Assembly (NCBI RefSeq): GCF_000524195.1
Contig: NW_020170432.1
Location: 417,674-481,673 of the forward strand
Source: Echinococcus granulosus
Lineage: Eukaryota > Platyhelminthes > Cestoda > Cyclophyllidea > Taeniidae
DNA length: 64,000 bases
Reading direction: 5' to 3'
Position numbers and translations under genes: made by a program. This document shows positions 1-15,137 of the stretch, piece by piece. The notes below the pieces were generated by a model. That model did no database searches. It was not told the origin of the DNA and saw nothing but the letters and a program-made list of their open reading frames with translations. The first letter of the stretch is position 1; each line of letters begins with the position of its first letter.

Positions 1-10
1 ATTGCTATCA

Positions 11-51
11 GGGCGAGGGGAGGAGGAGGTGGAGGAGGAGGGTAGGGAGGA
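11..51 (+). repeat. GGA-rich purine tract
   Basis: Almost pure G and A with repeated GGA triplets and runs of GGG/GGGG. Such tracts can form G-quadruplex or triplex DNA; here that is inference from composition only. Confidence 0.7.
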
Positions 52-3000
52 GTGCTAGTATGTAGTGTGTGGCATTTAACCCCGCACTCCAGAGAGCTTA
101 TCACTGTGTGCTTTACGCTTAACTTGACAAGAAAAGTCCTGTCTTTGTATGCGTATAAGCTAAGCAATGTACATAAGCAGGCTGACTAAGCATGGCTTTG
201 CCTTTCTTCTATGTATGTATGTGTGTGTGTTTATATGCGTAAATTTCAATGACTCACATAGCAATAAACAAACATCCATCTACGCTACTAGCAGGAGCGA
301 ATGCTTTCAACCATGATAACACAGAATAGTCACCAGTAATGACGATTAGAAGGCTTTAATAGGTCGGTGAGTCCGAGTCCCGGTTCGCGTCCGAAATTCC
401 ATTCCACATAAACAAGCATCAACCATGAAGAACTTTGAGAAGGTGAGGAAAAAACTAAATAAAGCCACATTTAGGAATTAAAAAACTGACCTTTACCATT
501 TTTTTGCGTTTTTCTTCCCGCCACATTTTGTTTTGCGACTGCTGTATTGACGGGACCTGGCAAAATCGCCTCATCTACACACAAGAGCATGGGACTGCCT
601 TTTCTCCTCATATGTATGCCCCTTATGATAACTTTACTTACGACGCCTTGTTGACCAATCCAAAAGAATCGTTTAGCAGCCTCACTTCGAGGTGATGCCA
701 AAGGCAAACGCAAACAATAGAGTAAAATATGAAGAGAGAATGACAGAGGGAGACAAGCTTCCAGGCTGAAGAATTACTGAACCTCCTTCTCACTATTAAT
801 CAGCATCACCGGCCTCACTAGATTTGGATTTTTGCGTACTGGTAAAAAGTAAACCCCTTCAGTGATAGGAAATTTGACATATCATGGAATGCAGATTCCT
901 GTCTGTCCAAAAGCAGGGCTGATTGTCGGTTAAAAAAGAAAGGAGGGAGGGATAAATTGAGATTAGTTTTTGCAAGGGCTGTGAAAATAAATATCTGGAA
1001 GTGCTAGCCCTCCTTTATAAGCAATTAAGTGAAATGGCGACACAAGTAGACTGTGAATCCACCTTGAAAAATGTATTTTATCATTTAAAGCCAAAAACAA
1101 TCTGACTCTAACCACATCGGTTTCTAAAACTACCTAGTTCGTATGCTAACATGAGATTGTCTAATGGTAATTCAAAGGTGATAAATTGTGGAGCTCACTG
1201 AAACAGGCAAGAAGGGGATGAGGGTGTAGCAGAACCCCCCCTATCTCTCCCTCTATTCCACACTTCTTTGATATTTGCGGAAAAGGGTGGATCTTGTTCC
1301 TCTCTACGATGGATCCGTGTGTACCGTATCGCATCGAGTTGATAGAGGCTTCCATTAATTGTTTTTTGTATTCCAGTAAGTAAACGAACCCTAATGAAAG
1401 ACTGTGTCTGCAGCACGCCACCACCACACACACATAGAGAAGCCTTGTGGGGACCAAGAGATGTATGCTTTAAAAGTGTCGATAGTGAGCCGATGGTAAG
1501 TGGATGATGAGATCGCAGAGATACAAAATTACAGAAGCACAATAACCACATTATGTACTCACTTGATTGGTTACAAGAAGGTAACAGTCTTTTAAGTTTA
1601 TTAACTTTAATGTGTTAATCTAAACCAGTTGGCAGGCATTAGGCTAGCAACACACCCTCTACCACGGCCCCATCATCTTCCCTCGTGATCCCTGTGCTAA
1701 CACACCCATTCATCACCCCACTCAGAGTTGGTTTGCAAGTCTTACGCAAGTGAGGGCTGTCCCTCACGCTCACCTTTCCAATCATCTTCTACAGTGACAG
1801 CCACTCCTCCATAAAGGATTGTGAAGAAAAGTGGATCCTCCCGTATTTCACCTAACCCGATGCAGCATCCCTCTTGGAGGGATTCATCACCCAAGGCACC
1901 GTTCGAGTAAAATTACTTGTTGTAAGCAGGCATTTAATACTGAGTGTTGTGAACTACCCCCTTCCAAATCGCACCTCCTCCAACTGCCTTCATAGTCCAA
2001 GCAACGGAACATATTCGACAAGATGCTAGTTTGTCCAGTCATTAGGATTAACCAATCGATGAGTTTGTACATGGGAAGTTGGGAATGACCCAGGAGGGCG
2101 ACTAAGAGAAAAGTCGAAGAGAGCAAAGTGAGGTGTACCCTACCGCTGGAGCAATGCACATCTCCTCATCAACTTATACTGATTCCCTACCGACATTTTG
2201 AAGCAATTTTTAAGTCTCTACAAGTTGCTTCCAAATTTGCCGGATTTGGGATAAATACTAGGCTATTGTGAGAACAGACAAATAATTGTGAAAGACTGTA
2301 TAAAATAATGATATTTCAAAGCGATTGGAAGTAATGTGTAGGAAGTCGAAAGTAGCTTTTGGGGCTTTTAGAATCGTGTATATATCTTTAATCTCTTATT
2401 ATTTAAGCATAAAGTGTCTTCTTGATTAGGAATATGTCCTAGAGAAAAGCATTCGACGGCTAGAAACTGCCTTTGGAAGCTGGAGTCAGTAAGAAGGTAG
2501 GAAAGTGGAGGCATTTAATTAAACGCATGAATCATCATTAAGTAAAACATTTGGGCTGATACTGCAATACTATTTAGGGGAGGGAAGGAGGGATTTTGGA
2601 TTCTAACATGCTTGTCCATAAACCATGGCGTTTGAGGGTCGTTTCTTACCAAACCATACCAGCCTCCTACTGTACCTACTGTAGTATGAAAGTGATTGAC
2701 AATATTGTAGCTAAGTTTCTTCTCAACAGAGGATTTTTATCCCTAGGCCTGTTTTGATGGTCCTTCGGACTTGTTTCACTGTACACGGGTATCACTTGTT
2801 TATCTTCCTTGTACCCCAATTTAGAGGTCTCTTAAAATAAAATTTGTTATTTGACTTTACCTTCAAATTTCGACGTAAATTTTTCCCCCCACCTCATAAA
2901 GTATCAGACACGACTTTTAACTCTGCTGGTTAAACATTTTGAAACGCTAGGCCCTGACAACTTTCCACACAAGCTCATCCTCCTTACTGCACTACGCACA

Positions 3001-6000
3001 CATTACAGCGACTCGGGTAAGGAGTACTTAAAGCTCCATCTTACAGCCTTGGGCCTTGCGATTCATGTGGCTTTTGCATGCAAGAGGTCAGTACACTTTG
3101 GAGATCAGGGCTGTGATATAGATGGCGAAGCGAAAGAGGGAGTTCCAGCATAGTTCAATCGTACTGACATATATTTTTATTCTGTAATTCTTCTAGTTTT
3201 TAACCTAATGCCGAAGTAGGCGGAGAAATATGGCAGGTGGCAATTTTCGTGTACCTGAACAAATTACGGGACTTGATTAAGTCAAATCGAGACTCACATG
3301 CATGTAAGGACTGGGTCCCGGTTTGACATGAATGCATGTAACACTACCACTTTATTTATGCTCATTACCGAAAGATTAGTAATTTTGTCAAATAAATATC
3401 TCATAGCATACAAATTCGCCTAAAAAATAAGTGAGCAAATGCTTACACTAATAATGTTATTTTCTTGCATAAAAGTTTACCTCCCGGTCAGAATGGAAAA
3501 AAATTTTCATCTCACCGCTTCATCAGTAAAAAAAGCCTTAAGGTGTGATTTTTGAAGATCGAGGTCATAACTGAGACATGAATGCTAGGTGAAAAAAGTG
3601 GGACATGTGATTTTTGCGCATGTGGAGGCTGCGTTCCAGGATCCATTCCGCCTCCAGCCTCCCCTTGAACTCCTTTTTTACTGGATTGAGTGGGAAATCA
3701 TCAACCGAGAGAATATCTTTATCATTCAGTTTAAATTTCTGCTTTTCATTTGTAGAATATCAAACTATACTCTAATACGCCCTTTCTATCACTCAAGGAT
3801 GGGCATTTGTGTAAGTGCCAGACAGTCCCTAATCTTCTTCATTTGCCTATCACCTTCCAATGATGTAATATGAGCGCCCCATCCAAAAGGAAGACGCCTT
3901 GAAATTCGGCCAGTGCATATCCAACCGCATCGGCAAGACTATTCAATCAAGAAATATTACTTTAGCTCCGACGTTTTTTCTCTTTCCCCCTTTCAACCTT
4001 TACTTAGGAGTATGGAGGCACAAACTCAAGAAGGTAGACTCGAATACAAGGAGCTCTCGGGTTATAAATAGCAACGCATGTGAAGTAGTCGAGCCTCCTG
4101 CCAGAAAGAAGATGATGATGCAACGCTACAATGCCGATTTGATATATCATTTGTGCGCATGAAGTTACACAATAATGATGCCGTAACTTCAATTCCACAC
4201 TGAGCGTGGCCATCGCATAGCAGAACACACACACGCACATCGTACATAAATATAAAAAAGGTTATGATTATAATCCATGATGAATGCGAAACGCCTATGG
4301 CTAAATTCCAAATACTAGGAAAAGGAGCGTGAATTACCTCCTACCCTACTATCTAAATGTTGCTGCTAGTCCTGGAGAGCCAGAAATCCAACACTACTTT
4401 TTTCCTCCCCACTCCCTCTATGATAATTTGTTATAAATTGCAGTAGGTTTTTCTTTTTTCATGAGTCATTATGAGAGAGGTAAAGACAAAAGCGTGGAGG
4501 AGAGAATCAACTGTCCGTCTTCTCGACCGTAATAACCCCTATTACCCCGTTTATAGGTGTTTTATTGGTCCATCAATCACTTGGATTAAGGGGCATATAA
4601 AACATCCATTCAATTACCTGTTTGATCTTATACCCTTAATGAAAGGTCGTCCAAATCATACGGTTGTTTTTATTTTCCACACAATCTGCCTTTGAGAAAA
4701 TTTATGTACTTTCGGTAAAGGAACGAGTTGGACATGAAGGGGGGCAAAATGAAAAGTCTTATTCATCTCCTCTTTTTCTTTGAGGATACTTAGTAGACCT
4801 CTCAAGGCAGAAAATGTTTACAAGTTTGTTCATGATAGCATTGAGACTCAAAAGAGATTGACAAGGTGGCTTAAAGAACTACTGAGTGATCGGAATAGTT
4901 AAAAGGCGTTTTTCGGTCTACCACGGTGGCACAACTTGTTGTAACGCGTAGAGACCTGTAAAATGGGTCCATTTGTTTAGGAGCATGTGGTATAAATCAT
5001 TGGCGAGATGTGCGTCACTCACTTCTACTTTCGTCTTGGTCGCCCTCCTCGGTCATTCTTAAATGTCGCATGTACAAACTCATCGGCTGGGTGATCCTGA
5101 TAACTGCATAAACTCAGAGCTTGTCGACTGTCTTGTGTTGTTTTGCATTTTGAGGCAATGAAATGAGACGAGATGTGCAGCAGTAGAGCAAAACATTCAG
5201 TCTCAAATACCTGCCAGAAAAGTAGTTTGACTAGTGTGATGAATCACTACAGCAGAGATGCTGTTACAGGTCAGGTGAGGTACCGAAGGATCCACAATTC
5301 ATCAACACCTGAGTAATAATTAGTAGTGAAGATCCTGGAGGATTGGCTGTCGCTATAGAAAGTGTGAGTGGAAAGGCGGGTGTCAGGGGCAGCCCCCACT
5401 TTGAGTATGTGTTGCCAAGACGGTAGTGAGTGGGATAATGAAGGAGTGCGCTCCCACAGAAATCACGAGAGGAGTTGACAGGGGTCATGGTATAAAGTGA
5501 GAGGCTAGGTAAGTTTGGACTGCATGACATTAACAATAATCTTTAAGGCCAACCAGTTTGTTTCTTCTTTTCTTTGTCTTTCAACATTCATTAAGCAGAA
5601 GAATATATTTTTGATCCATCCATTCCCTCTCTATCCCGTGCCTCTCAATCACTCATCACAAGACAGATTAGTTTGTATGTGTACTCTGTACTAAAGAGGC
5701 ATCAGTCTGAATTAATCACATACAAAAACTAGAGTAGACAACTCCGTTACCAAAGTGGTGCGGAGATGGTGGTAAGGGTCTCTTCTCTACACAGCAGACT
5801 TGCGTCAAAGTAGACTTCGCGGCTAGTCTGTACCGCAATTGGAGGGGACTATGAATAGTTACGTTTAATATTTTAACAAATGAAACTCTTTTACATATGC
5901 TTATTCCTTTTAATCAAAAATTTACCTTAAATTATCCACTACTTTCTGTCTCACTCACTTTAAGAAAGAGCCTTCCTATGTAGGACTGGTTTCGAGATTC

Positions 6001-9000
6001 CTAAGGCGTGTTTATCTTTTTTCTTTGATCCTGCGATCATTTATTATTTATCCCACACTATAGCGCCAGTTGGGTCTCTCCTCATTCCAAAGCAACATGA
6101 TACAACTTTTATTAGTTAGCTTTAGTGGCAAATTAATGACAACTGACGCCGCTTCTACAGACTAGTCTATCTCCACCAGGCCAGGGGGATATTCATTTTC
6201 AAAAAGCACATTTCAGGAGTAAATTGGCTTTAGCTGGATAAAATAAGAAGAAAAAGGAATAGCATATTTACTAGTTTAAATTGTGGAGAAGAATTCCGTT
6301 TACCCACGGGCTCATTGACATCAAAGAACCGTAGCCTAGTAGATAAACCTATCAGGTGGCATTATATGGGTCTACAAACTGCCAGGAAGGTAAGAGTTGG
6401 CTCAACAAGGAGTAATGTAAGGAGTGTACTAGTAGCCTACGCTTTTAATGTTTTAAAAGTCCTTTAAACCCTAACAATTCCATGTAATTACAGTGTGCAG
6501 CACTGAATACCGCATGACATGCATTTCTGATCATCTGACTTGGCATGCGTAGGACACGAGCTGCGGATGATCAAGCACGCATGGAAAATTTATTCTACAG
6601 TACAATAAAAAAGGAAAAAAAGTCGTTCGAGGGTGATACTACAGCATTTGATTGCACCCACCCAGTGAAACCGAAACCGAATAACTCCTTTCCCATTTGC
6701 ATGAAGGAATATCCACTCAAAACTTGAAAATTTGTAAAAATTCGGCACATTTGTTCTTAGGCTGAAGGAAAGGTAAGACAAAAAGACGGGCGTTTCAGGC
6801 GCCTATGCGGAGATGGTGCTCAGCTTGTGCTAGATTGAAGTAGCTCTCCACAAATACCTTAGGCCAAATTTCATTACTAACCTTTTATTCAACTGACCAA
6901 TAAAGACTTGGTTTTATCTTTTTACTACTCTTTTTTATCTTCCGATTCAAGCCTACAAGTCACACTTTTATTTTTTCTTCCCGACTTTTGAGAGCAGTAA
7001 CTCTATAAAAGATGTGGTAGAAAAAAGTACAGCAGGCTTGCATCTCATTTTAATCTGACTTTTAACCGTTTTATTCACCAGCTATGCAAATTTAACGTGT
7101 TGCTAAGCCGATTATAACGGAGAATTTAAAAGTACAGGCTGGTTATGTTATGGGAGGTATTATCGTGGTGTTAATAACGCTACATCAACGTTGGTAGTAA
7201 TGAACTACAAGAAGCGGCAGTTTAAGCCAATTTTTCACCTCGCCTACTATTTGCACCACCGAGTGACAAATTAACACCCGCCTTTTCCCTCTTTGGTACA
7301 ATTATTTTGTAGAATGAAAGAATTTTAATTTGACACTGAATCAATTTTTTGGAGGGGTAGGAGGAGCGTGACTTTAGACCCCTTACTCAATACTAAAAGT
7401 TTTTTCCAGTGATCACCTCTCGGCAAATTAACAGTCAGGATGGCACCCCACCCATCACATATTTGATGCTATTGTATTTACTCGTGCATAAGTTATGGCC
7501 TGCTTCGGAGTCCTGGCTATACCAGAAGGTAAGGTAACTCTATTTTAATCCAGTGAATGAGGTGACAGATTGTATTGAGGCACCAACACTCATTAATCTA
7601 AATGACACCTTGCTCTATGGGGTCACTAGTTTTTCATGGCACCACGACCCCATTCCCTGGACCAATACAAATCGGAATAGAGGGGAGGTTGTAGAGTTAT
7701 TTAAGTTAAGTACATTTCTTTTTTCGTGTGTGTAGAGGGATTTAATTTCCCATTTGCGTGTTTGTTTGCGTGCCTCGCCCGTTCATTACTGAATAGACAT
7801 TTTTGTCTGATCTTATCATTACACTGGTATCACTTCGTCGCTTGTCATAAAGATGCTCAAACCCTGTCTAGGGCATTTGTGTGCTCCGTTTAAATGAATT
7901 TGTCTTTAAAAGAGTGTCAAAAAGCAGTAACTGAGGCGTTATTGCAGTAGTATTTTGACACTGAAATGAGGTGGGAGAGGTCTCTACTCTGGTAATGTCT
8001 TTGAAGATTGTGTTTTGATTAACACCTCTTCAGCCTCTTCTTCTTTTTCTTCTAAAATGGCTCATGAGTCATTTTAGGCGGTGGCATGGTTATCAGGACC
8101 CTTTTTAAAAAGTCAGCCAGTCTACTAAATTAACGGAAGTGTCACGTTGTCAAACCATTGGTTACTGATTGGTGGGGGGCGGGAGGGGAAAGGATACCGG
8201 TGACATTAAAATCATTGAATAAGTAGGTTGTAAAAGATTGCCTAGCAGTTGTCGCAATACTCTAGATTCTTCCATCTCTGCTCAAATTAAAACCCAACTC
8301 CCCAAGGGGATAATAGTGTTGACGTCGGAGTCCATGTCATTCTCCCTCCCCTCAAAGACGACAAATCATTATTTTTTTACCCCTACTTCCATTTTATTTA
8401 ATTAAGAAGTAATAAGAGATAAATTAAATTTGATTGTTTTTGATTTTTTCTTGGCCTAAATGCAGAATTGCTCCAATATGCTCCTGATCCATTTTGATCT
8501 CGTCGGTGTAACATCAAAAGACCTGCGGGATTTTTTCTTCACTACCGCCAAGAACTAAATAACAGCAGCTACAAGGCTACGAGTGCGATAACTTAAACAA
8601 ATGATAGAATATTTTACCACAAAAGAAGAAAAAAACTGCTGAGTGAATGCATTCGGTGATGATGGAGAAGCCACTTAGCCTACTGCTGTCCTTTTGTGAG
8701 CGCCGATGGTTTTATGCATTTGCCCACAAGATTTTATCCATTCATTCACTCATTCAATTTACACAAGAGCCCCAAAATGAACGTACTTATGCATACATAT
8801 ACTTTAATAAAATCTTTACCAATGCTAAAACGGGGTATCAAAAAATTTGCCCTGGCAAACACAAAAAGTCCCCTCCCCCAGCTCTCGCCCCTCCTTCAGC
8901 AGGGCAGTTGAAATGTAGTCCCTTGCCTGTATAAAATCTCTGCCAAAACAGTAAAATAGTTTGAATGAGTCAAGCAAAAATGCACTTGCCGCTGCTTGTC

Positions 9001-12000
9001 TTTTAAGCTTCATTCCCCCTCCCAGGCCGCCTGCCATCTCGCATACCACCCTTCTCTCCTGCTCCTCCTCCTCCTTTTTGATTGTTTTCCTTGTATTCGT
9101 GCGTGCAGATAGGCAGGCACTCATACAGACATGTTCATAAACCTTTAAAGGGAGTATCGAAAAAGAGCAATTTCAAAAGTTAGGATCTTAACTTCCTCCC
9201 GGGTAAAAGTGCCTTTTTGTGTTCTAGAGTGGGATTAAAAATCCTCCTGACAATACGAATATGTAGTCAGTTTCAAGTTGGTTGAAGCAGTTCCGATTAA
9301 ATGCCTCAACTAATCCGGTAGGACCTTTCAGAAGGGGAAAACAAATCAGCTTTAATGACTTATATGCATTATATGCATATATATGTATTTGATAGGGCAT
9401 TGACTTTTCACTCTCTCCTGCGATACAGTTGCCACCCTTAATTTCATACCATCATTGTTGGTAATCCTAAAGACCTGTTGGGCACATCTGTATCATGCTT
9501 ACCTAAAATCTCCGAATAATTTGATTGGTTACTATCCCAGGAAGGGTCATTGACTAACTTCTCACCTCGGACTCGGAAAAACGAAAATGAACTGATTAAA
9601 AGTGCTTGTAATGTGGGATTCAGGCAGGAGTACAAGACGGTGAGCGTGAGGCAGATTACTGGTTGGAATTTTGAATTGTATCGAACAGGCTTAGATTTAA
9701 GGTGCTTTAGTTCCTTAGCTTCTTTAGTCTTTGTGAAGCGACTTCCCCCGTGGTTGGGTGAGAGGCGACTCCCCACCAAACCCACGAGGTGCATCTTCCT
9801 TGTTTAAATCCCACCTGTGGGGGATAAATGCTTGGAAATATATAGAGACGGAATGTGGAGCCCGATCTATGCTATTTTTTGACATTTCTAGGGCACTTCC
9901 TACATCTTAGTCCGGATTCTTTATACTACTTCTCTGCAAGCTTTTTGTTTGCCCACCATAAAGTTACTTCCACATCAGTTGCTTTGTTAACATCTTTATG
10001 GGTAATTTGGGTGCCATAAGTGGCCGGAGCGAATGGAGGCTAAATAGAACGGACACTAAATTAGACATAAAACTAAAAATATCTTTGATTCCTCCAATTT
10101 TATCCTCCTTTGATGAGGTTAAACTACCACATCAACTAGATGGGGGAATATTTCAGCGATCATTGAGGTGCTCGGCAGGTCTCCTTACCTCATTACATTA
10201 TTTATTAATTGCTCCCTAAGAAAAAAAGTGAATTTTTGTGTTAAATAAGTGAAAAAACTAAAAACCATTTCCCCTATCTCCATGCCTCCTACCTCGCAGC
10301 CAGTCGACACGGAAGGGTATGGAATAGCTGAAACCCCTTACCTATCGACTGGGCTACAATGGAAAAGTAAAAGCTTTTAGGTTTGTTTAAAGCAAGCTTT
10401 GGCAGTGTGATTCAAACTTTGAATCTGCTTTTGACCCAAGTCGTTGTCGATCGTACAGTTGAGAGAGATTTTTTGCCTCCCTTGAGACATCCTTCGTTCC
10501 CTTCAAGGAAAGAAGATATCAGCTAACGTATTTGGAGAATTTCTACTAATAATGTCATAATTTATGACGCGCGGTGGATAAATTTATATCTATAGCTTCA
10601 TTGCTTTGTGGGCGTATATCAATTTGCCCCATACCCAGGGACCAGATTGTAATTTTGGCGTCACTTGTAATTTACGAGGTGGTAAAAGTAGAAACTAGAC
10701 CATGGCAATGGTTTGAGGGTTTAGTCCGTAACTAGTCTGAATTCGTTCGACGATCTGAGCATTTGAAATCTGCCATCCATTTGCTTGGGGTGTCCCGATC
10801 TTAGCCTAGGATCGTAACAACCGGTGCCATAATGGAAGGGGGTGAGAGACCGACAAATGAAAGCACAGTCAGAGAAGATTGGAACCCCTGCCAAGTTAAA
10901 GGAATATTAAAGCAACGATTGGGGGATATGTAGCACTTATTGTAGGGGGTTAAATCTTCTTTAAAGCAATTTTTCCTTAAGAATACCCAAGTGACCAGTA
11001 ACTGATTGATATTGCCAGCCAAACTTCACGGCATTGAAGTAACATCATCTAAGAGTCGGTGCTACTGCCTTCCAAGCCCGCTCCTTAATCAATCGAGTTC
11101 CTCGAATTCTTGTGGGACAGTTTTCTGCCATTAAAAGGTTGATTCCGTTTCTTCCTTCCTTCCTTCCTAATTTAGCCTGCGACGACTATGTTGTTGGTAA
11201 TACCATCACCCTGACACCTTATTTTTGTCATCTACACTCCCCATATTTTACAGAAGTTCCACGTAGAAGGATGAGAAGAAGAAGAGGAAGGAGGAGGAGG
11301 TTGTGTTTACTAATTATCCCGACTGGAAAGACTTGGTTTAGGCTCCCTTCTACCAATAATGCCGATGGACATATTTTTCATGCATGAGTAGAATGTGGTA
11401 TTTCATCTCTTTCTTCCTTATTTGGTGATTTCCTTAATTATCATTTCTAAGCAGTTAAATTGCGAAAGTGTTGCTTTGATTATTACATGTGGAGAAATTA
11501 GAACTGGAGCCCACAGGCTCATTCGTTCATTCATTCAGTTTGTCTGGCTGTTTGTTCAGAAGCCTGTTTGGATGACTCACATGACCTGGTGCGAAAGCTG
11601 ATGGAAATGAGGTGAATATCGCAATAGCACCGGTTTGGACACCCAGATCACCGCTAAAGACGTAATAAGGCACACAAAAGTGTGGAAGACCTGAGAAGCT
11701 ACAAGCTTGGTTGCGACGCCATGATACCCAGATGGTGGACAAAACCACGAGACGAGAAGAGACCGGAAGGCACAATCCACCTAGTTAAACAGACAAATAG
11801 GTCCTTTAGTTCCATTAGTCGCCTCCCTCTACCATCGACACCAACTCTTTTCTTCGCCATTAAAAGATTATTGGGAGCCTCAGATACTCCACAGGAAAGG
11901 GAACTATGAGCTGGTTTTCCCTTAGAGATAAAAGTTTACTTCCACCCTCTCGTAGTTTCCTATATATATTCAGTGCTATATCCTCTCTGCCACTAGAATT

Positions 12001-15000
12001 GTGGCAGCTGCTAACCAGCAGAGCGGTATACCCGCAGAGCTGACATTCATTAATCATTCCTCTTTGCCACCGTTTTCCCACCTCACTGTCACCTAGCCGA
12101 CCATCTTGGTTGGGCTGTGAGGTTAATGCATTAAAAATCACCTCTAAATTATTCTTCCCTTTTCTCGCTTCAGTTGTCAATCCCCAAATCGCATGTTAGT
12201 ATGCTTCCCGAATGTAGACGTGATTCGTAAATCGTTCCATTATTCAGCTAAGCACAGTAGATGTCCGTCTCTGGTGGCATTTGGGCTTGGTGTCCAGTCA
12301 AAGAAATTACGAGTAAAAGTTGTTTGAGTCTAGTTTGCTTACTGATGCCACTCACTCACTGGCCTGCGCTGCCACTGCATCGGGATAAAATAATATTTGG
12401 GTTGGGACATTGAATAGGAATGTAACGCCGAGACAGTGATCAAGACCACAGGGCCGAAAGCAAGTGTCATTCTTTAGTAACGTCAAGTGGAGTTAGCATG
12501 TCATTAAGTAAACGTCTCCCAAACTACTTTGAAAGTCAAACGGCAAAAGATGTCGTATCTAAGTCTTAGTAGTGTTTTGTCATCATCGCACAATGATGCA
12601 GATAAAATCTTGCGGATTAAACTATCCAGCTTGGCCGTATTCCCGCTTGCATGTTTGTGGAGGGTGGTTTTATCGCACAGAAGGTTGGTGATTGGTGCCT
12701 TCCTTAAATTGGGCCTTAGGCATTGACCTTGTCGTGAAACCGGGACACTTCAAACAATGCGGGTTTTTTAAGTGTTTGATGTAGTTTACTGATTGCTCGC
12801 AAGACGCATTACTTACACATGTGTACATGGCGGCATGATGCTAGATCCCTTACATGTCTTAAAACAGGTGCAAACATCATTGTAGTTGGTGTATTGTATG
12901 TTTCGCCCCAGCCCACACTTTTCCCATTCCCGCTCTTCCCTCTCCACCTACACTCCGGCTATCATAAACCAATCTCCACAGACTTAATAGCAATATTCAA
13001 CACAATAAATCACATCAGTAATCGTCCGATTTCACCTGGTCAATGATTTTACGTTGCTATGGTGCCCAACCAATGACCTGTTGCCGTCCATGTTGCCGCA
13101 TCCACTATCCAAATAAATAGAGGTGATATTGATGCCTCTCTAATCAGATCACTGGATTATAATGCTGCAAAATAATATTAGTTCTGAGGGGTGAGGAATG
13201 GTCCTGGACTTCTCGGTCTTCTGGGACTCGAGATATGAGGCTCTGATCAGGCCACTAGTCCTTTACACCCGGTATACCTGATGGGGCCTTCTAGAATGAT
13301 TGGAGCAACATTTTATTGACAGTGAGGCTGGACATGCCGGACGAATTACGCCTTTCGCACATGATTAGTTGTGACAGAACCAATGGTTGTCCATAAGATA
13401 TGGCACAGAAGAAACTTTGTTGCAGATACTTAAAGCGGAGGGAGTCCTATAATTCCCTAATTCCACGTGGAGGTTTTTGGGACAAGGAGGCCAGAATTGC
13501 GTGAAATTTGGAAGCCTAATCTGATAGTCGCCCAAACGAATGCCTTCATCGAAGAAGAATAGCTCAGCCACAATCCAAACTTCCCAAGTAAACATCTTCA
13601 AGGTAGTTTACGAACGGAGAACACCATAATTTGCAAGACACATCGTATAGTGTGGTCATCATTCCCTCCAAAACGGCTAACCGGTGGAATTCCATGGTAA
13701 GGCTCTGTTGATAAACAGTACTTGAGCAGATGTGTGCTATTTGGTTAGATTACATGGACCTTTTAGCCCTCCAAGACTCGTCTTTTATAACAGTGTCACA
13801 CAACTAGGTTCGGGCAACTTGTTTCACCTTTCGGCATGGTTGACACAACAACGCTCTCAGACTTGTGCGTTCGATAATGCCTTGGAACGTAAAAGATAAC
13901 CAAATAAGTTTATGTAGTTCTTTTTATAGCCGAAGACAAGTAATTTGGAAAATTTCTTCAAATACGAAATCCGTCTGTAAAAATAATAAACACTGCATCT
14001 AGACATCATTTTACAAAGAATCTTATTTTAGGAGCCAAAGCAATAATCGCACCCTGGCCACATCATCTTCCATCTATCACGATTTTATTCCCCATTTACT
14101 TAATGCCCATTTTGTCTGTAATCATGGGAATGTCTAATGATAATGGCAAGAAAAGGTAATATTCACTTAGTGCTGGGAGAAATGTTTTACTTGGAATATT
14201 TTGGAAGAGGGCGCTGATGAGGACTGAGTAGTATTTCTCCCCTACCATTGCCAATTTAAGCACACATCTTCTCGTCACGGATACGTTTAGCGGTAAGCAG
14301 TAGGAGGTCATCCGTCTCTAGAAAAGAGAAGTACATCTCAATTGTATCTTACGGTAGCGAGTAGACAGATGGCAGACATAATCGTGTGCCCCTATAGGAA
14401 GTGAACTATTCACGGTGAAAAATTGCATATACAAACACCCAAGGCAAGCATAGTAGTGCGTACCCGAGAAGTGCGGGGTGGATAGTGGCTCTGTTGAGGA
14501 TAACCAATGGCATATACGTTCGTCCAGCGTTGCAAAATAAACGCTGTTAGTCAGCTAGTAAGCGAATAACATTAAGGGGAACAGTTTTGCATATATGGAG
14601 GTGGGACAGTAGAACTCAATAGTGCTACAAGCTTGTTGTCACCTGTTAGCACCTAAGGAACGCGATTACTAGGTAGCTTTTCTATGATTTTTCAAGACGA
14701 TGCAGATGTTAGCCACTTTCATCACGAGTTAATTTCAAAGTGACTGGGGTAAACGTCACGTTAGTTCCGAATTAATGCTTCATCAGCAATTATATACTCC
14801 TTCATAATCAAAAATAAGGGGTCTACCTGAAAGTTGGGCGGCTCCACGCTAGAAATAAAGAATTTATTTGAACATTTGATGCTGCTACTCTGCTGCATGC
14901 CTCACCTTCGCTTGCATGTGCAGCATTGGAACCAGGTTAATCTCGGCTGTAAATGCGGACTAGGTGGAATCATGTCCGATGAGTTTAATCGGATTTGTTT

Positions 15001-15081
15001 TTGTAAGGGTTCGAATTTGCAGATGTATAAATGAGAGCGTGCAAGAGAATGTCGAAACACTAAATTACCCCGTATCTGTCT

Positions 15082-15137
15082 ATGCTTTATAATGCATCCA
15101 TATAAACAATGGCATGCGTTTTACATGTTACAACGAG
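15082..15137 (+). repeat. Dispersed repeat, copy 1 (core about 56 bp)
   Basis: This stretch matches 46024-46079 in the same orientation at roughly 80-85% by eye. Both copies start with ATGCTTTAT and share TATAAACAAT and GCATGC in the same order and spacing. Weaker similarity may extend about 60 bp upstream. The family is not recognised. Confidence 0.5.

Noticed and set aside
374..386. GGTTCGCGTCC, resembling a tRNA B box
   Set aside because: No pairing T stem, A box or acceptor stem around it.
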